The notes under the pieces are model-generated. The model was not told the DNA's origin. It ran no database searches and saw only the letters and a list, made by a program, of their open reading frames with translations. The translations under genes and the position numbers were made by a program. This document shows positions 1 to 5,068 of a DNA stretch of 5,068 bases, piece by piece. The stretch is taken from contig JARFQX010000934.1 in the NCBI GenBank assembly GCA_029287555.1, positions 1 through 5,068 of the forward strand, given 5' to 3'. Source of the DNA: Rubripirellula sp. GTDB lineage: Bacteria; Planctomycetota; Planctomycetia; Pirellulales; Pirellulaceae. Position 1 is the first letter of the stretch, and each line of letters begins with the position of its first letter.

Positions 1-17
1 GGGTGAAGCACATTGGA

Positions 18-24
18 AAGGAAG
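18..24 (+). promoter_or_regulatory. Ribosome binding site that decides the membrane-protein start
   Basis: AAGGAAG ends 5 bases before the ATG at 30. It favours that ATG over the upstream in-frame GTG at 3 and over the second ATG at 36. Confidence 0.55.
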
Positions 25-29
25 AACAG

Positions 30-482
30 ATGTGGATGGTTGACGTTGTTTCCCGAATTGTTCACGTGGCTACGGCGATCACGCTTGTCGGCGGCAGCAT
101 GTTCACGTTGTGGGTACTGATGCCAGCGGCGCGGGAACTGAGCGACGAAGTCCACCACAAGTTAGCCGCCGCAATCACTTCCCGTTGGAAGCGGTTCGTT
201 CATGTTGGCGTGACGCTGTTCCTCATCAGCGGCCTCTACAACTACGTCCGGGCGATCCCCCAGCACCGCGGCGATGGTCTGTACCACGCCCTGGTCGGCA
301 CCAAGATGCTGCTCGCCCTCGGTGTTTTCTTCATTGCCGCCGCGCTGGTGGGGCGAAGTTCCGCGTTGGAATCGATGCGACAAGACCGGGGTAGGTGGCT
401 GAAGATTCTGGTCACCCTTGCACTGGTCATCGTGGCGATTTCCGGTTTCGTCAAGGTGCGCGGCGTCCCTGCACCGATGTGA
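30..482 (+). CDS. Small four-helix inner-membrane protein, CopD/HemJ-like, function unknown
   Basis: This 150-residue protein is almost entirely membrane. Hydrophobic segments lie at about residues 10-31, 55-76, 87-107 and 124-142, joined by short charged loops (RELSDEVHHK, RAIPQHRGDG, ESMRQDRGRWLK). Histidines sit in or beside the helices at H12, H58 and H86; the stretch YHALVGTKMLLAL at the third helix recalls the YH/K pattern of CopD- and HemJ-type proteins, where such histidines bind copper or haem. The resemblance is by eye, so no substrate is assigned. I chose the ATG at 30 because a purine-rich AAGGAAG at 18-24 lies 5 bases upstream. The frame stays open to a GTG at position 3, which would add nine hydrophilic residues and has no visible ribosome site inside the window. 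The next gene is 225 bases away, so an operon with it is not evident. Confidence 0.8.
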   Translation: MWMVDVVSRIVHVATAITLVGGSMFTLWVLMPAARELSDEVHHKLAAAITSRWKRFVHVGVTLFLISGLYNYVRAIPQHRGDGLYHALVGTKMLLALGVFFIAAALVGRSSALESMRQDRGRWLKILVTLALVIVAISGFVKVRGVPAPM

Positions 483-707
483 TGGAGTTGCCGAGTCGGC
501 GATCTGCACACCCGTCCCTTCTGCAAGCTTATCCAATCCTTTTCCGTTCAAGATCCCACGTGGAAGCTCGGGGGCCTGCTCACGTGCCGGTCCGTGCCCG
601 CCATTGGACCTTTCCGCGATGCGTGGATCAGGCCCATCGATTACGATAGGTTGCTCCGATTCATCTCCCACCTCGCCTTCCCTCCTTTCGTGTACCAGGT
701 GCGCATC
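483..707. other. Intergenic region without a gene
   Basis: These 225 bases separate the membrane protein from the oxidoreductase. The oxidoreductase frame stays open leftward to a GTG at 594, but the 38 extra residues are not signal-like and would bury the Tat motif in mid-protein, so I treat them as non-coding. Two CACGTG palindromes lie at 557-562 and 581-586. I see no convincing sigma-70 promoter and no terminator with a T run. An open frame on the opposite strand across this stretch looks like a shadow. Confidence 0.6.
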
Positions 708-2048
708 ATGCCCAAGAAAACCGCGGTTCAACGTTCCTCCTCTGCATCCATCGATCGTCGCGGATTCATGCGGGCGAGCGGGACGGCGGCGCTCTCGGCG
801 GGGGTTTGGAGTGGTGTGGCGGCCAAGGAATCCAATTCGGCCAACGAGAAACTTAAGATTCTCTGCGTGGGAACGGCCAACCGGGCCGCAGCCAACATCA
901 AAGGGATCGAGAACGAACAGATCGTCGGTCTTTGCGATGTCGACAAGAACTACCTCGATCGGGCAGCCGCCGAGTTCAAGGACGCGGCGACGTACGCCGA
1001 TTACCGCGAGATGATCGCCCAGGAAGCTGATTCAGCCGACGCCATCCTGGTCGCCACGGCCGACCACAATCACGCGCCGGCGGCAATCCGTGGCATCAAC
1101 GCCGGGCTGCATTGCTATTGCGAGAAACCGCTGACACACACGGTCCAGGAGGCACGGCTGATCGCCCGGGCGGCCGAGGCGAAAGGCGTTGCGACCCAGA
1201 TGGGGACCCAGATTCACGCCGAGCCCAATTATCGACGCGTCGTAGAAATCATTCAGTCCGGGGCCATCGGCGATGTCCGCGAGGTCCACGTGTGGGTCAT
1301 CAAGAGTTGGGGCGGTGGTGATCGTCCCGAAGGCGGTGAGACGCCGCCGGCAAACCTGAGTTGGGATCTTTGGCTCGGACCGGCGCCAGAGCGCCCCTTT
1401 GTGCCCGGTCGTTATCATCCGGCGCAGTGGCGCCGCTGGTGGGACTTTGGCCAGGGAACCCTCGGCGACATGGGATGCCATTACATGGACTTGCCGTTTT
1501 GGGCGTTGAAACTGCGCCATCCCCTTTCCTGCGAGGCGTTTTCGAACGACGAGAAGGTTCATCCCGAAACCTGTCCTCTTGGCCTGACCGTCAAGTACCA
1601 GTTTCCCGAACGCGGCGATTTGCCTCCCGTTGAGTTGACCTGGTACGACGGCAACATGACACCGCGCGAAGTGGCCGGGCAACGTGTGCCCGGAAGTGGT
1701 GTGATGTTTGTCGGCAGCGAAGGTGTCATGTTTGCGAATTACAGCACTTATAAGTTGTTTCCGTCCGACAAGTTTGCAAAGTTCGAGCCGCCCGCTCCCA
1801 CCATTCCCGATTCGATCGGTCATCACGCCGAGTGGATCCGTGCTTGCAAGGACGGATCACCCACCCTGTGCAACTTTGATTACTCGGGCGCACTGACCGA
1901 ATCGGTATTGCTTGGGAACGTCGCGTACCGCACGGGCAAGAAGCTCCTTTGGGATGCAGTGACCTTGAAGGCAACCAATTGTCCGGAGGCGGATCAGTAC
2001 CTTCGCAAATCGTATCGCAAAGGATGGGAGGTCGAGGCTGACGTCTAG
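708..2048 (+). CDS. Tat-exported Gfo/Idh/MocA-family oxidoreductase
   Basis: This is a 446-residue NAD(P)-dependent dehydrogenase of the glucose-fructose oxidoreductase / inositol dehydrogenase family, predicted to fold with its cofactor in the cytoplasm and be exported by the Tat pathway. The N-terminus has a twin-arginine motif (SIDRRGFMR, residues 14-22), a mildly hydrophobic stretch and a likely cleavage site after VAA at 37-39. The Rossmann domain follows: strand and glycine loop at 50-66, acidic strand-2 end CDVD at 76-79, and the family EKP motif at 139-141 (lysine 140). In the C-terminal domain GDMGCHYMD at 253-261 supplies the usual Asp-x3-His pair (D254, H258). The last ~40 residues (YRTGKKLLWDAV...NCPEADQYL...YRKGW) match the ending I know from planctomycete paralogues. 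The start is the ATG at 708, with AGGTG at 697-701 six bases upstream and the Tat motif correctly placed. The glycine loop reads GTANRA instead of GxGxxG. The substrate cannot be read from sequence; a sugar, polyol or uronate derivative is the family expectation. Confidence 0.93.
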   Translation: MPKKTAVQRSSSASIDRRGFMRASGTAALSAGVWSGVAAKESNSANEKLKILCVGTANRAAANIKGIENEQIVGLCDVDKNYLDRAAAEFKDAATYADYREMIAQEADSADAILVATADHNHAPAAIRGINAGLHCYCEKPLTHTVQEARLIARAAEAKGVATQMGTQIHAEPNYRRVVEIIQSGAIGDVREVHVWVIKSWGGGDRPEGGETPPANLSWDLWLGPAPERPFVPGRYHPAQWRRWWDFGQGTLGDMGCHYMDLPFWALKLRHPLSCEAFSNDEKVHPETCPLGLTVKYQFPERGDLPPVELTWYDGNMTPREVAGQRVPGSGVMFVGSEGVMFANYSTYKLFPSDKFAKFEPPAPTIPDSIGHHAEWIRACKDGSPTLCNFDYSGALTESVLLGNVAYRTGKKLLWDAVTLKATNCPEADQYLRKSYRKGWEVEADV

Positions 2049-2092
2049 CTCGGTCCAAATGAAACGGAATTCTTTTTCGCCCACCGCCTATC

Positions 2093-2146
2093 TCGCTTCG
2101 GCGGCCGGAATGCGTCGAAGCGATCCCCTGTTTGTTTTTCCTTTTT
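2093..2146 (+). terminator. Candidate intrinsic terminator or leader attenuator hairpin
   Basis: TCGCTTCGGCG (2093-2103) pairs with CGTCGAAGCGA (2113-2123) through 11 base pairs, one of them G-U, around a 9-base loop. Two T tracts follow within 2129-2146. It lies 45 bases after the oxidoreductase stop and ends just before the Shine-Dalgarno of the lipoprotein gene. It could end the oxidoreductase transcript. If the lipoprotein promoter is further upstream, it would instead sit in that gene's leader. The T tract starts about 5 bases after the stem and is interrupted, so the call is moderate. Confidence 0.5.
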
Positions 2147-2151
2147 GGCTC

Positions 2152-2157
2152 GGAGGA
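2152..2157 (+). promoter_or_regulatory. Strong Shine-Dalgarno deciding a TTG start
   Basis: GGAGGA lies 6 bases before a TTG codon at 2164. Starting there gives a textbook lipoprotein signal peptide (MHRLTLLLAAAVILSGC). The in-frame ATG at 2059 has no ribosome site and would place 35 extra residues, partly encoded by the hairpin, ahead of the signal. Confidence 0.8.
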
Positions 2158-2163
2158 ATCCCA

Positions 2164-3315
2164 TTGCACCGCTTGACCTTGTTGCTTGCCGCCGCCGTCA
2201 TTCTCTCGGGATGTGGTCCTGCCGCCAGCAAGCGTGCGGCGACTGAAACCAATTCAGACGGCGAATCGGAGGTCGCGGAGGCGACAACGACTGAGTCGCC
2301 TGAGGCACGGCCCGTTGCCGAGCCGGCGGATGATCCGGATGCAGCCGCCCAGGTCGAGGCGATCGCCGAAAAGGTTCGCCGTGACGGCAACGGGCGGATC
2401 ATTGACGTGGATTTCCGCGGTGGGCAAGTTGCTGCCAGTGACCTCGAGCCGCTCAGCAAGTTACCGATGCTCCGGGCCGTTCGTTTGGCAGGAACGGGTG
2501 CGGACGATGACGCGGTTCAGTATTTGGGGGAGATCGCTTCGCTGGAAGATCTGGACCTGCGTGATTGCCCCGTCAGCGATGCGGGGCTTGCCCATCTGAG
2601 CTCACTTCCCAAGCTAAAAGCGCTCCGTCTGAGTGGCAAGAGCGGCGAGTGCTCTGTCAGCGACGACGGGATGGTGGAGGTTGGCAAGCTTGGTTCGTTG
2701 AAAGTGCTGGCGCTCGACTTCCTGTGGATCAGCGAAGAAGGGCTGGCATCTTTAAAGAATCTGAAGTCTTTGCAGGAGCTCTATCTGGCCGGCACCACGA
2801 TCGGCAACGAGGCAATCAAGATGCTGGCCCAGTACCCCAATCTGCGAAAGCTGCGACTGGCGGGCAATCAAATCGACGGAGAAGGTGTCGCGGCCCTACC
2901 GGGGCTGAAGCAGTTGGAGGTTCTTGATCTCAGCGAATGTCTTCAAATCACCGACCAGGACACCGGTCCGTTGGGAGAATTGACCGCGTTGAAGGATTTG
3001 AATCTATGGCGCGTGAATCTTTCGGACGAAGGGATCGAACCGCTCGCCGGGCTGAAATCGATCGAGCGTCTCAATCTAGACAATACAAGGTTGAGCGACC
3101 AAGGACTTGCGGCGCTTAGCGGCTTGACGAAGCTCAAATTCCTGCACCTTGGCTCGACGGCAATCACGGACGAAGGTCTGGTACACCTCGGGGGACTCAA
3201 GGACTTGGAAAACTTGATCGTGACCCGAACGGCGGTCACGGCCGAGGGCGTCGCAGAGTTGAAGCAGAAACTTCCCGGGACGGAAATCCAACTGAAATAC
3301 ATCGGGGGTGAGTAG
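2164..3315 (+). CDS. Leucine-rich-repeat lipoprotein
   Basis: This is a 383-residue exported lipoprotein of unknown partner. The signal peptide ends in the lipobox LSGC with Cys17 as the acylated residue; Gly at +2 gives no inner-membrane retention signal, so an outer-membrane or surface position is likely. Residues 18-60 are a flexible linker rich in Ala, Glu, Thr and Asp. From residue 78 to about 370 there are twelve leucine-rich repeats, nearly all exactly 24 residues, of the pattern LxxLxLxxTxITDxGLxxLxxLx. The fourth (150-177) has four extra residues and the eighth (250-274) one. Some repeats put Cys at the turn (RDCPVSD, SECLQITD), as in the cysteine-containing LRR subclass. The array should fold as a curved solenoid for protein or glycan binding; no enzyme domain is present. 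It begins 115 bases after the oxidoreductase, with a hairpin between, so co-transcription is uncertain. A diverged copy of a 23-bp repeat overlaps its stop codon. Confidence 0.9.
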   Translation: MHRLTLLLAAAVILSGCGPAASKRAATETNSDGESEVAEATTTESPEARPVAEPADDPDAAAQVEAIAEKVRRDGNGRIIDVDFRGGQVAASDLEPLSKLPMLRAVRLAGTGADDDAVQYLGEIASLEDLDLRDCPVSDAGLAHLSSLPKLKALRLSGKSGECSVSDDGMVEVGKLGSLKVLALDFLWISEEGLASLKNLKSLQELYLAGTTIGNEAIKMLAQYPNLRKLRLAGNQIDGEGVAALPGLKQLEVLDLSECLQITDQDTGPLGELTALKDLNLWRVNLSDEGIEPLAGLKSIERLNLDNTRLSDQGLAALSGLTKLKFLHLGSTAITDEGLVHLGGLKDLENLIVTRTAVTAEGVAELKQKLPGTEIQLKYIGGE

Positions 3316-3394
3316 GCCCGGCCCGCGGTATTGAATGGGCCCGACGCGCGGTCTTGAATGGGCCCGACGCGCGGTCTTGAATGGGCCCGACGCG
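3314..3394. repeat. 23-bp GC-rich tandem repeat, about 3.5 copies
   Basis: The unit begins GGGCCCGACGCG and ends CGGTCTTGAAT. Copies at 3337-3359 and 3360-3382 are identical. A copy with 4 mismatches lies at 3314-3336, starting inside the TAG stop of the lipoprotein gene, and a 12-base partial copy lies at 3383-3394. The 23-base period is not a multiple of three, so it is not a protein repeat. Each full unit carries the self-complementary GGGCCC, so neighbouring units can form short hairpins. Exact identity of two copies implies recent duplication or gene conversion. The spacing lacks the repeat-spacer pattern of a CRISPR array. Confidence 0.9.
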
Positions 3395-3395
3395 G

Positions 3396-3428
3396 GGAAG
3401 AAGCCGAGAGTTGGCGGGCCGTTCTTCC
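3396..3428. terminator. Hairpin downstream of the LRR gene, possible terminator
   Basis: GGAAGAA (3396-3402) pairs with TTCTTCC (3422-3428). GCC/GGC (3403-3405 with 3417-3419) can extend the stem across a two-base bulge, leaving an 11-base loop. There is no T tract on either strand, so it would be a factor-dependent or merely stabilising 3' structure, if it acts at all. Confidence 0.3.
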
Positions 3429-3515
3429 GTTCAACACCTGAAGCTCTCCGGGGATTTCGAAGCGGACGAGGCTGGGATTTCAACGTGTAGACGGCATCAA
3501 CGAACGCAGCGACGC

Positions 3516-3550
3516 CGATCCGGCAAAAGTTCTTGCTCGGCGCCGGATCG
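3516..3550. repeat. Perfect 9-bp inverted repeat upstream of polA
   Basis: CGATCCGGC (3516-3524) and GCCGGATCG (3542-3550) are exact reverse complements around a 17-base loop. No T run follows, so it is not a classical terminator. It ends 115 bases before the polA start. Confidence 0.55.
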
Positions 3551-3572
3551 TTGTTCGGTGCCGGATTTGTGC
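3537..3572. repeat. Degenerate 18-bp tandem duplication
   Basis: Two adjacent 18-base copies (3537-3554 and 3555-3572) share 13 positions; both start TCGG and contain GCCGGAT. The right arm of the neighbouring inverted repeat lies in the first copy, and the left arm could pair with 7 bases of the second copy instead. Confidence 0.45.
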
Positions 3573-3665
3573 TTCGCTTGATTCGGCGTGGTTCGAATTC
3601 CCGGACACCCTCAAATACCTTACAGTGTCGCGAGAATTCGACCTTCTCACGTACCTGTGGCGATC

Positions 3666-5068
3666 ATGCCTGATGCATCTTCCGACCTCTTTTCGGGCCA
3701 GAAGAGGTTGTTCTTGCTGGACGGAATGGCCCTCACCTACCGCGCCCATTTTGCCCTGGTGCGAAGTCCTCGCTATACGTCCGGGGGCCTCTGCACTTCG
3801 GCCGTCTTCGGTTTAGCGACGACGGTGTTAGACCTGTTGGCGCGCGAGCAGCCCACCCACATCGCGGTCGCCTTCGATACCTCGGAACCGACCCAGCGGC
3901 ATCTTGATTTTCCGGACTACAAGGCTCAGCGTGACGAGATGCCTGAGGACATCTCGACCCAATTGCCCTACATCGATCGGTTGTTCGAAGCACTGAACAT
4001 TGCCGTGATCCGCATCCCGGGTTACGAAGCGGATGACATCATCGGCACGCTTGCCCATGAGGGTGTTGGGCACGGGTTCCGCACTTGGATGGTCACGCCG
4101 GACAAAGACTTTGAGCAACTCGTTACGGAGAATGTCTTGATTTACAAGCCCGGTCGGCGCGGATCGGAAGCGGAAGTGATCGGTGTTGCCGACGTGTTGC
4201 AGAAATGGGGGATCGAGCGCGTTCAACAAGTTATCGACATCCTCGGTTTGATGGGCGATGCGAGTGATAACATTCCTGGCGTGAAGGGAATCGGGCCAAA
4301 GACCGCACAGCAATTGATCAGTAAGTACGGAACGATTGAGAATCTGCTCGTCCATACCGACGAATTGAAGGGGAAGCAGCGTGAGCGTTTGGAAGAGCAG
4401 GCCGAGATGGCTCGATTGTCCAAGCAATTGGTTACGATCCAGTTGGACGTTCCCCACCAAATCGACTTCGAATCGCTAGAACACCGTCCGCTCGATAAGG
4501 AGAAGCTGAAGCCGTTGATGATGGAATTGGAGTTTGACACGCTCGGCAAGCGAGTTTTCGGAAAGAGCTTTTCCTCGTCGTCAACGCGTGCCAAGGTGAT
4601 CCGTGAGAAACGCGAAACGGAGATCCAGGCGACATTGTTTGACGACCCGGTCGAGGAGAAGACGATCAAGGATGTCAAACATACGTACAAATCGATCGTC
4701 ACCGCCGACCAGCGTCGCGATTTGATCGGCCAATTGGCGCAGCAGCCGAGATTCTGCTTTGACACCGAAACAACGGGCCTCAATCCGCGCCGCGCCCTGC
4801 CCCTGGGGATTGCATTTTCGTTTGAGCCTCATACGGGCTACTACGTCGTTTGTGGAGACAGCGAAGAGGAGGCGATGGAGGTGCTCAACGAGTTTCGCGG
4901 TCTGCTGGGCGAGGCGTCGATTGGCAAGATTGGCCACAACCTGAAGTATGACCTGACACTGCTGCGGTGGCATGGCATAGAAGTCGACGGCGAGTTGTTT
5001 GACACGATGTTGGCCCATTCCATGAAAGAGCCCGAGATGCGGCATGGTCTCGACTATCTGTCCAAGCT
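3666..5068 (+). CDS. polA: DNA polymerase I, N-terminal half (5' nuclease and start of 3'-5' exonuclease), cut by the window edge
   Basis: PolA removes RNA primers and fills gaps in replication and excision repair. The 467 visible residues cover about half of a usual ~930-residue protein; the polymerase domain lies off the right edge. The 5' nuclease domain (about 13-290) has its metal-binding acids: D19 in LLDG, D71 in AFD, E121/D123/D124 in GYEADDIIGTLA, D146/D148 in TPDKDFEQLV, and D198/D201 in LMGDASDNIPGVKGIGPKTA, which continues into the helix-hairpin-helix DNA clamp. A polar linker (about 300-340) contains QATLF. The 3'-5' exonuclease domain starts near 341 with Exo I intact (FDTETTGL, D366 and E368) and Exo II intact (HNLKYD, D429), so proofreading is probably active; Exo III lies outside. 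I chose the ATG at 3666, which puts LFLLDG at the expected distance; only a weak GTGG precedes it, and a GTG at 3657 is an alternative. It has its own leader and is probably not in an operon with the genes to its left. Confidence 0.97.
   Translation, partial: MPDASSDLFSGQKRLFLLDGMALTYRAHFALVRSPRYTSGGLCTSAVFGLATTVLDLLAREQPTHIAVAFDTSEPTQRHLDFPDYKAQRDEMPEDISTQLPYIDRLFEALNIAVIRIPGYEADDIIGTLAHEGVGHGFRTWMVTPDKDFEQLVTENVLIYKPGRRGSEAEVIGVADVLQKWGIERVQQVIDILGLMGDASDNIPGVKGIGPKTAQQLISKYGTIENLLVHTDELKGKQRERLEEQAEMARLSKQLVTIQLDVPHQIDFESLEHRPLDKEKLKPLMMELEFDTLGKRVFGKSFSSSSTRAKVIREKRETEIQATLFDDPVEEKTIKDVKHTYKSIVTADQRRDLIGQLAQQPRFCFDTETTGLNPRRALPLGIAFSFEPHTGYYVVCGDSEEEAMEVLNEFRGLLGEASIGKIGHNLKYDLTLLRWHGIEVDGELFDTMLAHSMKEPEMRHGLDYLSK

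Larger units (their letters stand above)
3316..3665. other. 350-base intergenic region between the LRR lipoprotein and polA
   Basis: No gene is supported here. From left to right it holds the 23-bp tandem repeats, a hairpin at 3396-3428, about 85 bases without visible structure, an inverted repeat at 3516-3550 overlapping a degenerate 18-bp duplication at 3537-3572, and the polA leader with two GAATTC sites (3595, 3634). A 66-codon + strand frame at 3381-3581 has low-complexity composition and begins within the tandem repeat. I could not identify a convincing polA promoter; TACAGT at 3621-3626 is a weak -10 match with no partner. Confidence 0.7.

Noticed and set aside
594..707. Upstream extension of the oxidoreductase from a GTG
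   Set aside because: It would move the twin-arginine motif 38 residues inward and lacks a ribosome site; the ATG at 708 has both correct.
162..731. 189-codon minus-strand frame spanning the first gap
   Set aside because: It overlaps the membrane-protein gene in antisense and the start of the oxidoreductase. Composition is polar and shadow-like, with no motif.
418..1014. 198-codon + strand frame overlapping the end of gene 1 and the start of gene 2
   Set aside because: It is rich in Arg, Ser and Pro, as expected from reading GC-rich codons out of frame, and overlaps two better-supported genes.
1032..1826. 264-codon open frame on the minus strand
   Set aside because: It lies wholly inside the oxidoreductase gene, whose motifs are unmistakable. 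The translation shows no recognisable domain, and long antisense frames are expected in GC-rich coding DNA.
2059..2163. Upstream ATG start for the LRR lipoprotein
   Set aside because: There is no Shine-Dalgarno, the extension covers the hairpin and T tracts, and it would put 35 residues before the lipoprotein signal.
3314..3394. CRISPR array
   Set aside because: The repeats abut with no unique spacers and number fewer than four; this is a simple tandem repeat.
3381..3581. 66-codon + strand small gene in the gap before polA
   Set aside because: It starts inside the tandem repeat, has low-complexity Arg/Ser/Cys composition, no ribosome site and no recognisable feature.
3598..3626. Sigma-70 promoter for polA
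   Set aside because: TACAGT is only a 4/6 match to the -10 box and TTCCCG at the required distance is a poor -35; not enough to call.
3480..3749. 89-codon minus-strand frame across the polA start
   Set aside because: It overlaps the well-supported polA N-terminus in antisense and shows no domain or ribosome site.
3828..4783. Minus-strand open frames of 210 and 186 codons
   Set aside because: Both are antisense to polA, which is clearly coding in this stretch, and neither translation resembles a known family.

Overview
The window is a stretch of chromosome from what looks like a planctomycete, probably of the Pirellula/Rhodopirellula type. This rests on gene content: a Tat-exported Gfo/Idh/MocA oxidoreductase with the C-terminal block typical of planctomycete paralogues, next to a surface lipoprotein made of regular 24-residue leucine-rich repeats. 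It also rests on moderately high GC, roomy intergenic spaces and a non-ATG start. The taxon is inferred; there is no rRNA or other marker here.

All four genes lie on the + strand. (1) 30-482: a small four-helix membrane protein of CopD/HemJ-like appearance, function unknown. (2) 708-2048: a 446-residue secreted Gfo/Idh/MocA-family dehydrogenase. (3) 2164-3315: a 383-residue lipoprotein with twelve leucine-rich repeats, starting at TTG behind a strong Shine-Dalgarno. (4) 3666-5068: the first 467 residues of DNA polymerase I (polA), running off the right edge inside the 3'-5' exonuclease domain.

The non-coding parts carry most of the unexplained structure. Between genes 2 and 3 there is an 11-bp stem hairpin followed by T tracts, a good intrinsic terminator or leader attenuator. 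After the lipoprotein gene there is a 23-bp GC-rich tandem repeat whose first, diverged copy overlaps the stop codon. It is followed by a hairpin and then an inverted repeat overlapping a degenerate 18-bp duplication ahead of polA. The 483-707 gap holds no gene; its only notable feature is two CACGTG palindromes.

The four genes show no obvious shared pathway. The oxidoreductase and LRR lipoprotein both act outside the cytoplasm and belong to families greatly expanded in planctomycetes; polA is housekeeping. I find no CRISPR array, transposase, phage, toxin-antitoxin or defence genes, and no rRNA or tRNA. The most interesting items are the 23-bp repeat, the hairpin ahead of the lipoprotein gene, a QATLF clamp-binding-like motif in the PolA linker, and a Rossmann motif in the oxidoreductase that has lost two of its three glycines.
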